Below are positions 45,231 to 54,149 of a DNA stretch of 64,000 bases, one piece after another; the stretch's first letter is position 1; every line of letters begins with the position of its first letter. The position numbers and the translations under genes were made by a program. The stretch is from positions 124,001 through 188,000 of the forward strand of contig JAFDYT010000019.1 in NCBI GenBank assembly GCA_018266055.1, written 5' to 3'. This DNA comes from Bacteroidota bacterium. GTDB taxonomy: Bacteria; Bacteroidota; Bacteroidia; Cytophagales; Cyclobacteriaceae. Below the pieces are notes generated by a model. The model ran no database searches and had not been told where the DNA came from. It worked only from the letters and a program-made list of their open reading frames with translations.

Positions 45231-46414
45231 CAATCTTGGCCGATGAGTTCATTCACTGTTTCAATCACAGAGCAACCTTTGTAGCCTGCAGTTTTGATTT
45301 GCTTGATCAATCCGGAGAATTTTTTATCTATTCGATCAGAAGTTAAACTTTGGGGAGCGATTCTGGCAACTTTTTCCTTATAGCTCAGCAAAACATCTCT
45401 ATGCAGATAAATAGTCTGCCATTCCATCAATCGCTGAATGTATTCTTCCAAAATACTTTCGGCTTTTGGAATTTCTGTTTGTCGTTGCGCAATCAGTGTA
45501 TTGTGGAAAGAAGAAATTTCATCCAACGAAAAAAGTCGTACACCAGAAATTCTTTTGATAGACGGATCTATAACCTGTGGCACACTTAAATCCAGGAACA
45601 ACCTTTTTCCATCTGGTACATTATCGTGGCGAATCAGATAACCATTCGCCTGAGCTGTAGTAAGAACTGTGTTAAATGATTGAAGCTGTTGGGGAAATGA
45701 TTCGAACGGTATTACTTCTGCTCCGATTTCCGCGGCCAGCGATTGCGCATGAGTTAGGGTACGATTGGTGACAGCGATAGCTCGTGTTGGAAAATATTCG
45801 CGGAGATTTCTAGCCACAGCTTGACCCATTTCTCCTGTGCCAATAATTAATATTTTTCCGTTTTGATCAGGTTCGTTAGCTAAGATTAATTCTGAGGCTG
45901 CATAGCTAACTGAATATTTGCCGTGACTGAGATTCGTTTTTACCTTAACCTCTTTTGAAGCATGAAAAGCAAAGGAGGTAATGCGGTCAGTGAGCGTACC
46001 AGTTAATCCGTACTGTCGTGACACCTGTATTGCCTTTTTTACCTGGCCTACAATTTCATAATCGCCAATAATTTGTGAATTAAGGCCACAAACCACTTTG
46101 AAGAAGTGTGAGATCGCATCTCTGCTGAATTCGAAATAGAAGTACTCTCCAATTTGTTTCTCGGAAATCGAAAGTTGATCGCACACTAACTCCTTGAGTA
46201 ACGACATCGGCGCACAGGCATAAAACTCAGTGCGATTACAGGTTGAAAGGACGAAGAAATCCTTTAGCCCCAGGTTCAATGCCCGGGCATAGACTTCTGC
46301 GGTAGAATCTCCATTGAGCGCAAAGTGACTTCTTGTTTGGATATCAGCCTTGGTAAAGTTGGTGCCGATCAACGTCCAATTAGTTAAGTGATGATATTGT
46401 ATATGCGAAGTCAT
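45230..46414 (-). CDS. hemA: Glutamyl-tRNA reductase
   Basis: Reduces glutamyl-tRNA(Glu) to glutamate-1-semialdehyde with NADPH, the first committed and usually regulated step of C5 heme synthesis. 394 residues; the catalytic Cys is in VLSTCNRTEFYA, the NADPH fold is ILIIGTGEMGQAVARNL and FLDLSVPQVIDPSI follows. The ATG at 46412-46414 is preferred to a TTG six codons earlier. It is the first gene of the nine-gene heme operon, but no convincing TAnnTTTG box is visible upstream. Confidence 0.96.
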   Translation of the reverse strand: MTSHIQYHHLTNWTLIGTNFTKADIQTRSHFALNGDSTAEVYARALNLGLKDFFVLSTCNRTEFYACAPMSLLKELVCDQLSISEKQIGEYFYFEFSRDAISHFFKVVCGLNSQIIGDYEIVGQVKKAIQVSRQYGLTGTLTDRITSFAFHASKEVKVKTNLSHGKYSVSYAASELILANEPDQNGKILIIGTGEMGQAVARNLREYFPTRAIAVTNRTLTHAQSLAAEIGAEVIPFESFPQQLQSFNTVLTTAQANGYLIRHDNVPDGKRLFLDLSVPQVIDPSIKRISGVRLFSLDEISSFHNTLIAQRQTEIPKAESILEEYIQRLMEWQTIYLHRDVLLSYKEKVARIAPQSLTSDRIDKKFSGLIKQIKTAGYKGCSVIETVNELIGQD

Positions 46415-46821
46415 TTCCTTTTGATCTCGCAAATTTCTTGTTGTCCGCTTTAAGAAAATACCGCAATCCGTATCATTAATGACTCTAAATGGTTTATTTT
46501 CTTTGAATAACTAATGTTCATCATATCGCCTTTTGAGGAACGTCAGCATTCTTGAATTTTCACTTGGAGTAGGGAAGGGTTTCCCCATGATTAGAAGTAA
46601 AAATCAAAATTCAAAATGACGATTCCACTTAGAATTTTAGAGGTTCAGAAAGGGGCGACTAAAGCTCCAACTAACGATTAGAAAACAAATCACTGTTGAT
46701 TAGCAAACAGTTGAGCGTCTAACCACTTCTAAAATCTTCATTTTTAGCTCAAAAACAAGGTTTTCAGTTTTGGCTCGCCCTTTGAGTAAGGGTTTGGCAT
46801 AACAATAAAAACTTAAAACCT
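46415..46821. other. 407-base gap between hemA and a small lipoprotein gene
   Basis: No frame longer than about 25 codons was judged real in this stretch and no stable hairpin with a T-run was seen. It must hold the divergent promoters for the heme operon (leftwards) and for the small lipoprotein (rightwards), but neither matches the consensus exactly. Short repeated motifs such as GATTAG occur but form no clear array. Confidence 0.4.
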
Positions 46822-46986
46822 ATGAGTAAGTATTTGATTATTTTCCTGGCTGTGATGTTAGTTTCTTGTGGCACAGTTTCTCTTTGCCCTTCTTATGGTA
46901 CCTACAATAAGTCAACCGACTATGGTCAAAAGAAGCAGAAGAAATTTCATGCAAAAAGTAGAATGTCTGTTCCCTTTCGATTCTAA
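46822..46986 (+). CDS. Small lipoprotein of 54 residues
   Basis: ATG 46822 to TAA 46984. A signal of lipoprotein type (YLIIFLAVMLVSCGTVSLCP) with lipobox LVSC is followed by a Tyr-rich then very basic tail (YGQKKQKKFHAKSR). The length is below usual gene-calling limits, but the lipobox placement argues for a real gene. Such short lipoproteins with a CP motif after the lipid Cys are frequent in Cytophagales; function unknown. It stands alone between the heme and chemosensory operons. Confidence 0.6.
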   Translation: MSKYLIIFLAVMLVSCGTVSLCPSYGTYNKSTDYGQKKQKKFHAKSRMSVPFRF

Positions 46987-47172
46987 ACTATTTTTCCTTC
47001 GGGTCCCCTTGGTCTGATTGTTTAGTTGTATTGAAGGCAAACCTTGGTATCGCTGCAGAATTTTGCAGGTCCATACGGAAACCTGCAAACCCATTGGTTA
47101 GAAATGCTTGAGCTTGATGATTTTTATTTATGAAATTTAAATCTCGCCAGGTTTTCTGAAGACCAAGTCAAT

Positions 47173-47313
47173 ATGCCAAAAATCACCGAAAGCGTTTTAT
47201 TTAACCAATACTCCAATGGATCTCATGAAATTATGATCAACTACCTGATTAAGATCAGCAAAATTCACAAAGGGCTGGAGTGTCCCTCATATTGGGTAAC
47301 AGAGCGCACTTAA
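47173..47313 (+). CDS. Possible small protein of 46 residues
   Basis: ATG 47173 to TAA 47311, encoding a mixed peptide with YLIKISKIHKGLE and a Cys-Pro-Ser-Tyr-Trp end. It has no signal or known motif. It fills most of an otherwise empty 362-base stretch (46987-47348) between the small lipoprotein and the convergent cheR. Only length and lack of competing features support it. Confidence 0.28.
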   Translation: MPKITESVLFNQYSNGSHEIMINYLIKISKIHKGLECPSYWVTERT

Positions 47314-47348
47314 CATAATATAAATTATATAACGTTGTGCGTATTCTG

Positions 47349-48188
47349 TCATATTTTAACAAAAATCTTCGCGTCCATATCTAGTACTTTAAATTTGTTC
47401 GGATCAATCAGCGGCAAGACTGCATCATAAAAACCGATGATAAACAAGCCGCCCGGATTAAGTGAGTCGTAGAATTTGTTGAACAGTTTTTTCTTGGCCT
47501 CATTATCGAAGTAGATCATCACATTTCGACAGAATATAATATCAAACTTTCTTACAAACGGCCCGGTAATTAAATTGTGATGTTCAAACCGGACATGGCG
47601 GATAAGCCTGGCCTCAAACTGAACATTTCCATCTTTTACCTTGTAATATTTGCTCAGTGAATTCGAGGCATTAAACTGTTGATAGTTTTTTGCGTATTCC
47701 TCAATTTTCAATTCATTGTATTCGCCCATTTGAGCGATCGCCATGGCCTGATTACTTATATCTGAAGCAACCGCCTCGACAGGCCTCGCATAGAATACTT
47801 CATTTAATACAATGCCCATGGTATAAACTTCTTCACCGGTGGAACAACCCGCATGCCAAATCGCAAGTCTTTCCTTTACTGCCAATTCGGTAGCAAGTAG
47901 TTTACTTAATTTTTTCCACAGGATTGGATCACGAAACATAGAGGTAAGCCCTACGCTGATTTCATCCATAAATGGATAGATGAACGAATGATCTTTCAGA
48001 ATTTTTATCCAAAGCTCATGTACTGCTCTTAGCTGAAAAATATGTAGCGCTCTAATTACCCTACGTTTTAATGATTTCGGTTCATAACAACTGAAATCAA
48101 TGCCGTGTCTTTGATGAATAGCGTCGGTAAGCGACTTCAGCTCTTCGTCGGAAATATCAACAGCATCTGAGGTAGTCTTTGTTTCCAA
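47349..48188 (-). CDS. cheR: Chemoreceptor methyltransferase CheR
   Basis: Methylates glutamates of chemoreceptors with SAM, giving adaptation together with CheB. 279 residues: the N-terminal helical domain (DISDEELKSLTDAIHQRHGI, YEPKSLKRRVIRAL) and the SAM-binding fold with LAIWHAGCSTGEEVYTMGIV and FDIIFCRNVMIYFD. The frame starts at a TTG (48186-48188) one base behind the previous stop; there is no ATG before the conserved domain. It lacks the C-terminal TPRs of some CheR. It is the last gene of the chemosensory operon. Confidence 0.94.
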   Translation of the reverse strand: METKTTSDAVDISDEELKSLTDAIHQRHGIDFSCYEPKSLKRRVIRALHIFQLRAVHELWIKILKDHSFIYPFMDEISVGLTSMFRDPILWKKLSKLLATELAVKERLAIWHAGCSTGEEVYTMGIVLNEVFYARPVEAVASDISNQAMAIAQMGEYNELKIEEYAKNYQQFNASNSLSKYYKVKDGNVQFEARLIRHVRFEHHNLITGPFVRKFDIIFCRNVMIYFDNEAKKKLFNKFYDSLNPGGLFIIGFYDAVLPLIDPNKFKVLDMDAKIFVKI

Positions 48189-48189
48189 A

Positions 48190-49896
48190 TTATAGTTCGT
48201 TGCGCAAAACTAGGAGACCCTTTTTGCTATTGTTGCTGGTGTTTATTTTTATAAAAGTAGAGTTGTGCTTCTTCACCATCCCGTTCTTATTTTTCAATTC
48301 GAGCGCAAATGTTCCCGCACGTTCTTCGCTTCGGGCAAGGTATTCTTGTATCTGATGAAAGGATCCATTCAAGAAAAAATCCTTCATGGCAGATCGCTTT
48401 AGTTCAATTCTTTTGATTCCCATTTCACTCAGAAAAAGATCATTGGCCGACTTGAATGTCATGTCCGGATTAATTTCGGCCACCGGGAAGCAATGTTTAA
48501 TAGCCGCAATGGTTTCCTGAAGTTCAATCGTCTTTTCCTTTTCCTGGGTATTGAACAGCGAGACCAGCATTATTTTAGTCGGCTTACCGTCATCTCCATT
48601 TATCGGTGTAAAATTTCCAGACATCCAGATGTGTTGACGCTGCTTGTTCAGAATTCGAAACTCGCCCGAAAAAGTCTGGCCCGAGGCTATGCTGCCCCAC
48701 ATGGTTTCAAATTGTCTTCGGTCGAGACCTTCTTCCACCAGCGTTTCCATATATCCTTTTCCCTGAATGTCGGAAAGCGCATATCCGGCAATGCCCAAAA
48801 ACACCGGATTGGCATTGATAATTTGTCCGTTCAAATCCAGCTCAAGCGTAGAAAGCGTTGAGAGTATCGCCTCCATCTCTTCTTGCTTTCGCTTCATTAA
48901 CTGTTGGGTTATCTGAAGCTTATCAACGTTCTGTTGAATTTCATTCTCTCTTGATTTCAGATCATCCGTCATTTTTCGCGACTGTTCCAAAAGACGCTCT
49001 GTGTTGATGTGATTTTGTACAGACCGAATGGTATTCCCGATAACTTCTCCTGCCTTTCTAAAATAATTGATATGCGTTGGCGTAAAAGGATGGAAAGAAG
49101 CGATTTCCATAGCTCCGTATATTGCTCCTTCAGCAAGTAAGGGAACAACACAAACGGCGCACGGACTCCCCTGCCCTAACCCTGATGAAATTGTAATATA
49201 ACCTTTTGGCAGGTTGGCAAGATGCATCACTTCCTTTTCGTAAAACACTTGGCCTATCATTCCCTCGCCAATACCGAACCTTAGCTTTGTGGAGGAACGT
49301 TTATCGAAAGCATAGCCTGCAGCTAATTCGAAGTAGGTATCACCTTCTTCTTCTTTCAGCAAATAAATAGTACCCAGTTTCGCCTGTACATAATTTACAG
49401 ATCGCGCAACCGCATTCTCCAAGTAATGCGACAGATCATTATCCGAATGCTTCAACTCCGCCATAGCAGCAGCTCCCATCGCTACCCAATTGCTCCCTTT
49501 TTCATGGCTAAGAAGTGTGCTGACTTTGCGATGAACGGCATCCAAAGAAACACGCAATTCAGGATCGGAAATTTCTTTCACGACAATTTCAAAATCATCA
49601 TCGCCAACATTTTTGATCTTATCAAAAGCGAGATAAAGTTCATTTATTCGTTCCTTTGTCTGGTTGATCTTCTGTAACGCTAATTCTTCTGAATGATTTC
49701 CGGCAGGGCCATGGCCCAACCATAAGAACATTTCGCTCAGAAACTTATTACGTTGCGCATATAAACTTAGTATGAACAAGAGATTAACAATCAATGCCAG
49801 GTTGGACCAATTCCAAAGACCATTCGCGCGGCTACTCAATCCCAGTAGAAAGACAGAGAACAATAAGGCTAACCAAAAAATAAACTTGCTTTTCAT
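48190..49896 (-). CDS. Membrane GAF-PAS sensor protein without output domain
   Basis: A 568-residue protein: two membrane helices (residues about 5-22 and 28-48), a helical region, a GAF domain (about 160-310, with FGIGEGMIGQVFYEKEVMHL and CAVCVVPLLAEGAIYGAMEI), a coiled coil (310-340) and at least one PAS domain (about 345-460), then a second PAS-like end. No kinase, cyclase or MCP signalling domain is present. It is in the chemosensory operon between the CheC-like gene and cheR. It may act as an accessory sensor or scaffold for CheA; that is inference from position. Confidence 0.8.
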   Translation of the reverse strand: MKSKFIFWLALLFSVFLLGLSSRANGLWNWSNLALIVNLLFILSLYAQRNKFLSEMFLWLGHGPAGNHSEELALQKINQTKERINELYLAFDKIKNVGDDDFEIVVKEISDPELRVSLDAVHRKVSTLLSHEKGSNWVAMGAAAMAELKHSDNDLSHYLENAVARSVNYVQAKLGTIYLLKEEEGDTYFELAAGYAFDKRSSTKLRFGIGEGMIGQVFYEKEVMHLANLPKGYITISSGLGQGSPCAVCVVPLLAEGAIYGAMEIASFHPFTPTHINYFRKAGEVIGNTIRSVQNHINTERLLEQSRKMTDDLKSRENEIQQNVDKLQITQQLMKRKQEEMEAILSTLSTLELDLNGQIINANPVFLGIAGYALSDIQGKGYMETLVEEGLDRRQFETMWGSIASGQTFSGEFRILNKQRQHIWMSGNFTPINGDDGKPTKIMLVSLFNTQEKEKTIELQETIAAIKHCFPVAEINPDMTFKSANDLFLSEMGIKRIELKRSAMKDFFLNGSFHQIQEYLARSEERAGTFALELKNKNGMVKKHNSTFIKINTSNNSKKGLLVLRNEL

Positions 49897-49905
49897 TTTA
49901 AAAGG

Positions 49906-50499
49906 TCAGGCCTGCTTCTTGATTCTTTTCATTGTGGAGCAATCCAGCACCCAAACAAAAAGGGGTGTGATGGATGGATGATCGCTGAATGAAAAATAAA
50001 TGGAATTAATATAGACTAGGTCTGTCGCCTCGCAAAAATCATCGGCTATGATATCTTCAGTATTGCAACTGGTTCTCCCGATAAGATTGGGAACATCTCC
50101 GTACATTTTAACACCGAGTTCATTCGATAACTTTGTAATCACCGCAGCAGAAATGATGTTGTCCACCTCCTTGACAAACTCTTCTTTCAGGCTAACCGAT
50201 TGATTCCTACTTTCAGGGATTCTTTGCGTAAGAAGGTCCAATTCCCTTTCGGAAAGGAACAGATAACTTTTTCCAGACCAATCTCCGAAAAGTTCGGTGG
50301 TTAATAAAATTGACGGCTCTTTGCTGTGCTGATAGTTTTCATTGGTAAGGTAGCCTGATGCAAGGGGACAGGTTCCATAATGAAAATTATTAAAGTATAT
50401 TTTATTGCCGGTCAATTTGGCAAGTGAAGCTGTAGCATTTGAAAATCCTGACTCAAAGGCTTCACGCAGTTCTCTTTCAAGAGTATCCATTTTTTCCAT
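49906..50499 (-). CDS. CheC-like phosphatase-type protein
   Basis: A 197-residue protein resembling the CheC/CheX/FliY phosphatases that dephosphorylate CheY. The first motif (LREAFESGFSNATASLAKLT) aligns with the usual EIGNIGAGNAATAL but lacks the catalytic Asn; the second, VKEVDNIISAAVITKLSNEL, keeps Glu-x-x-Asn and a following GVKMYGDVP. ELFGDWSGKSYLFL is also typical. It therefore appears to have one active site. It lies between cheA and the GAF-PAS gene with short gaps, and cheD, its usual partner, is in the same operon. Confidence 0.75.
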   Translation of the reverse strand: MEKMDTLERELREAFESGFSNATASLAKLTGNKIYFNNFHYGTCPLASGYLTNENYQHSKEPSILLTTELFGDWSGKSYLFLSERELDLLTQRIPESRNQSVSLKEEFVKEVDNIISAAVITKLSNELGVKMYGDVPNLIGRTSCNTEDIIADDFCEATDLVYINSIYFSFSDHPSITPLFVWVLDCSTMKRIKKQA

Positions 50500-50506
50500 A
50501 GCTCAC

Positions 50507-52267
50507 TCAGGCATTAATTGTTTTACTGGTTTGATTGTTCAGAATACTATTGATAATCCCGGGTATGCTCAGTGAAAGGCATACATTCCCGTTTCCTAGA
50601 ATTGTAACACCACTTAAAAATGGAATTGAATCGTAAGGCTTTTTTAAAGGCTTTTCAACGATCTCTTTCTGCTGCAGAAGTTTATCAACCACAAAACCTA
50701 TCCGCTTGCCATTGAAAAATACCACCACGATTTCCAATTTCTGCTCTTGGTGGAGTTGATCAAATTTTTGATAGCGTTTTTTCTTAGGCTCAGTATGTGT
50801 AGCAAACAGATCGGCAAGAAAAACCACATGAATCGTATGACCAAGATGGACGGCAATCAACCCATTTGCCGCTTTGTGAATCTCCGATTTATAAATAGAA
50901 ATTACCGACTCAGTGTAGGAAAGCGGAATAGCATAGGTTTGATTTTCCAGATCGAACAGCAGTGTTGACTTCACTGCCATAGAAGAAGGCAAACTAAGTG
51001 TAAAAATACTTCCTTCGCCGATCATGGAATCAACATTCACCGTGCCACCAATGGAATCAAGAGCTTTCTTGACAACGTCCATCCCTACTCCTCTTCCCGA
51101 AATTGCGGTCACATGATCCATCGTGGAGAATCCAGGCTCGAAAATCAGTCCTATCAAATCCCGATCACTCATCTGGTTGGCATCGGCGGCAGAGATGACA
51201 CCTTTTTCAATTGCCTTTGCTTTTATTTTGGCAGGGTCTATTCCTGCGCCGTCGTCTTTAATTTTAATGATCACATTATCCGATTCACTGGAAGCCGATA
51301 AGGTTACTGTTCCTTCCTCGGGCTTTCCTTTCGTTTTTCTTTGATCCGGTTTTTCAACGCCATGACCAACTGAGTTTCGTATTAGGTGAATCAATGAATC
51401 GCTGATTACCTGCAGGACGTTGCGATCGATTTCTGTTTCCGTGCCTTCCAGCTTCAATTTTACCACTTTACTTTCTTTGTTCGCTGCATCACGTACAATC
51501 CTGTGAAACTTGTTGAATAGAAATCCAACTTGCACCAATCTCACGTCCATCACCGAATATTGCAAATCCGAGGAAATCCTGTTGAGTCGTGAGTATTCAT
51601 TGGAAGAATGGCCGCTGGCTGTATTGGCGATGATACGATCTCGCTCAATCACCAGTTCACCGACCAGGTTTAACAGGTTGTCGAGCTTCTTTACCGGAAC
51701 CTGAACGAGATCTGAAAAAGTAACATTGGTTGACTCAACTTCATGCTCTGCTTCGTTGTTGACTTCGGGTTCGGGAGTTTCCTCGGTGCCCAAAGTAGTT
51801 ATCTGCTCATTTTCTTTGGAAGCAACTACATTGCCAGGCTGGGTCTTTGCTGCGGAAGAATCCTTATCCGCCGAAGGTTTTGCATTCTTGATTACAATTT
51901 CAAGTTTGGTTTTTATCCCACGGTATTTTACATCCCGGGGAGTTTTGATCGCTTCAATCAATTCACCAAGTACGTCGGCAGCTTTGAATACAGAAGTGAA
52001 AATTTCATTTCCGAGCAAGATCCTACCTTCGCGAACCTCGCCAAAGAAATCCTCCATGACATGAGCCATCTCAGCTATTTTATCAAAGCCCATCCCTGTG
52101 GCATTTCCTTTCAACGTGTGTGTGATTCGAAACAAAGCCTGAACAGAACTTGCGTCGTGAACATTCTTTTCAACTACTGTAAGTAGTCGGTTGATTTCGG
52201 TATAGTTTTCAAGCGCTTCCGCCAAAAATATCTCGCGGTATTCCTGATCTTTGTTTTCGTTGCTCAT
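50507..52267 (-). CDS. cheA: Chemotaxis histidine kinase CheA
   Basis: The central kinase of the pathway, 586 residues. P1 Hpt domain with His50 in FRITHTLKGNATGMGF; a linker (about 135-185) in place of a clear P2; P3 dimerisation (VPVKKLDNLLNLVGELVIER); P4 ATPase with LIHLIRNSVGHGVEKPDQRK, IKDDGAGIDPAKI and GRGVGMDVVKKA; P5 CheW-like end. The stop codon lies in the gap before the CheC-like gene, and the start overlaps cheB by ATGA. It phosphorylates CheY and CheB of the same operon. Confidence 0.96.
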   Translation of the reverse strand: MSNENKDQEYREIFLAEALENYTEINRLLTVVEKNVHDASSVQALFRITHTLKGNATGMGFDKIAEMAHVMEDFFGEVREGRILLGNEIFTSVFKAADVLGELIEAIKTPRDVKYRGIKTKLEIVIKNAKPSADKDSSAAKTQPGNVVASKENEQITTLGTEETPEPEVNNEAEHEVESTNVTFSDLVQVPVKKLDNLLNLVGELVIERDRIIANTASGHSSNEYSRLNRISSDLQYSVMDVRLVQVGFLFNKFHRIVRDAANKESKVVKLKLEGTETEIDRNVLQVISDSLIHLIRNSVGHGVEKPDQRKTKGKPEEGTVTLSASSESDNVIIKIKDDGAGIDPAKIKAKAIEKGVISAADANQMSDRDLIGLIFEPGFSTMDHVTAISGRGVGMDVVKKALDSIGGTVNVDSMIGEGSIFTLSLPSSMAVKSTLLFDLENQTYAIPLSYTESVISIYKSEIHKAANGLIAVHLGHTIHVVFLADLFATHTEPKKKRYQKFDQLHQEQKLEIVVVFFNGKRIGFVVDKLLQQKEIVEKPLKKPYDSIPFLSGVTILGNGNVCLSLSIPGIINSILNNQTSKTINA

Positions 52268-53292
52268 AATGCTGTGACGATAAAATTTGGAATTTCATGT
52301 AATGCAACCTGATGCATGGATGCGCCTGTTTCAAAGGCTACTTTGGGCATTCCATAAACAACAGAAGATACTTCATCTTGAGAAATCGTAAGACCTCCCG
52401 CATCCTTTATTTTGCGTAGCCCTTCCGCCCCATCTTTCCCCATACCCGTGAGGATTACCCCGATGGCTCGTTGGCCGAACGCGAATGCGACTGATTCAAA
52501 AACACAGTCTATAGAAGGGTGATTAAATTCTTTGTACGGTTCGAGGGTGTACTTCGCGACGATGGCAGCGCCAACACGACTAACCTGAAGGTTGGCTGTG
52601 CCCGGTGAAAAATAAATGTGATTGGGTAGTAATGCCTCGCCATTTCTTACCACATTTATAGAAAGTCCTGTTGTTTCAGCAAGGCGCAGTGCAAAAGATT
52701 CAATAAACCGCTCAGGCATGTGCTGTGCGATGATCACCGGCACTGCCAGATTTTTAGGAAGGTGATTGATAATATGTTCCACTGCATTGGGGCCACCCGT
52801 AGAAGCACCGATGGCAATGATGTCATAGTTTACACGGGTATCAAACGAGTGAACAAATGTGTTTCTCCCTTTTGTAATTTGCCGGAGTTTGACGTAGTCA
52901 GTAAGGGAAGCCTCTCTGACCATGTGCATCAGCGGTGGATACCCTTCTGCGACCTGCTGTTCCTGTGGTTTATCAACAAAGTCAAAAGCACCTTCCTTTA
53001 GAGCATCGAATATCTTGGGATCGGTCCGGTCGAGTGAACTCAGAAGGATAATAGGCAACGGCATGTCTTTCATGAGATGCTGAACCACAAAGAGTCCGTC
53101 AAACTGAGGCATAATCATATCAGTGATCACCACATCAGGCTTCAGCAACTTTACTTTGTCCACACCATCCAGCCCATTGGTCGCGGTCGCGACTAACTCA
53201 ATCTGATCGTCCTTTCTCAATAGGTCTGACAAAAGTATTCGCATGAATCCTGAATCCTCGATCAGCAAGGTTTTGATTTTAGCCCGCTCCAT
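52264..53292 (-). CDS. cheB: Chemoreceptor methylesterase CheB
   Basis: Demethylates or deamidates receptors when phosphorylated by CheA. 342 residues: receiver with Asp58 in DVVITDMIMPQFDG, linker, and methylesterase domain with the catalytic Ser in IGASTGGPNAVEHI, His in IIAQHMPERF and Asp in TGMGKDGAEGL. All catalytic residues are present. It overlaps cheA by four bases and follows cheY by 21. Confidence 0.96.
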   Translation of the reverse strand: MERAKIKTLLIEDSGFMRILLSDLLRKDDQIELVATATNGLDGVDKVKLLKPDVVITDMIMPQFDGLFVVQHLMKDMPLPIILLSSLDRTDPKIFDALKEGAFDFVDKPQEQQVAEGYPPLMHMVREASLTDYVKLRQITKGRNTFVHSFDTRVNYDIIAIGASTGGPNAVEHIINHLPKNLAVPVIIAQHMPERFIESFALRLAETTGLSINVVRNGEALLPNHIYFSPGTANLQVSRVGAAIVAKYTLEPYKEFNHPSIDCVFESVAFAFGQRAIGVILTGMGKDGAEGLRKIKDAGGLTISQDEVSSVVYGMPKVAFETGASMHQVALHEIPNFIVTAL

Positions 53293-53313
53293 ATTCGATG
53301 CGCTATAAAAAAA

Positions 53314-53670
53314 CTATAGCTTACTGATTTCCTGGATTAGCTGATCTGAAGTAAATGGTTTAACGATGTAGGCTTTGGCACCAAGCGTTAATCCTTCTTG
53401 GATCACCGACTCCTGCCCTACCGCGCTAATCATGATTACTTTTGACGCTAATCCTTCCTGTGTATAAACTTTGAGGATATCGGTTCCAATCATGTCGGGT
53501 AGTATATTGTCGAGCGTGATAACATCGGGTTGAAGTTCAAAGGCCATGTCAATCGCCTCTTCACCATTGGAGGCCTGACCTACTACTTTCCATCCCGCTT
53601 GCTCAAGTGCATCCTTAATTACCGTCCTCATGTACAAGGAATCATCAACGACTAATACATTCTTTGACAT
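53314..53670 (-). CDS. cheY: Chemotaxis response regulator CheY
   Basis: A 118-residue receiver. Acidic pair in VLVVDDSLYMR, phospho-acceptor Asp54 in ITLDNILPDMIG, Ser in VIMISAVGQE and lysine in AYIVKPFTSDQL. With no flagellar gene seen, its target could be gliding machinery, a pilus or a regulator. It lies between cheD and cheB with gaps of 11 and 21 bases. Confidence 0.93.
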   Translation of the reverse strand: MSKNVLVVDDSLYMRTVIKDALEQAGWKVVGQASNGEEAIDMAFELQPDVITLDNILPDMIGTDILKVYTQEGLASKVIMISAVGQESVIQEGLTLGAKAYIVKPFTSDQLIQEISKL

Positions 53671-53681
53671 TGCTAATAAAT

Positions 53682-54149
53682 TTAAATTCTATATTTTTTT
53701 TGTTCAGACGTTGAAATCAATACCTCGCCGGTATCGCTGTAAAACCGGGCCGTGCGAGATACTTTGCCTCCTACATCTTTAGCGGCCACAAAAATTTTTC
53801 GCTCCACTAATTCTTTCATCACCGCTTCTTCATTTTGTGATCCCACACTTTCGGTTGATTCATAGATCTGTGCGCCTCCTGTGACTTTTGCCCGGAGGCT
53901 GCTCAGGTCACTTCCTTGATATTCCAAAGAAGCGAGCAATTCATCGATCAGTTTTTTCGCTCCCAGGAAGTCAGCATTTCCCAACGGCTTGGGCAACGGA
54001 ATATGCGCTCCTCCCGATAGCCCTTTTACGCGGTCCGTAACAAACAGCCCAATGCATGACCCCAAACCATAACATGTGTAAATGACCGGATTAGACGTCA
54101 CGTGCGTATCATTGATGCCAAGGACGACATTTCTATGCTGCAACTTCAT
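53682..54149 (-). CDS. cheD: Chemoreceptor glutamine deamidase CheD
   Basis: Deamidates receptor glutamines and binds CheC. 155 residues; the catalytic Cys is in TCYGLGSCIGLFV, the His in LSGGAHIPLPKP and VTGGAQIYESTESVGSQNEE follows. The ATG at 54147-54149 overlaps the cheW end by 17 bases; an earlier in-frame GTG is less likely. Pairing with a CheC-like protein three genes away suggests the known CheC-CheD adaptation loop. Confidence 0.93.
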   Translation of the reverse strand: MKLQHRNVVLGINDTHVTSNPVIYTCYGLGSCIGLFVTDRVKGLSGGAHIPLPKPLGNADFLGAKKLIDELLASLEYQGSDLSSLRAKVTGGAQIYESTESVGSQNEEAVMKELVERKIFVAAKDVGGKVSRTARFYSDTGEVLISTSEQKKYRI

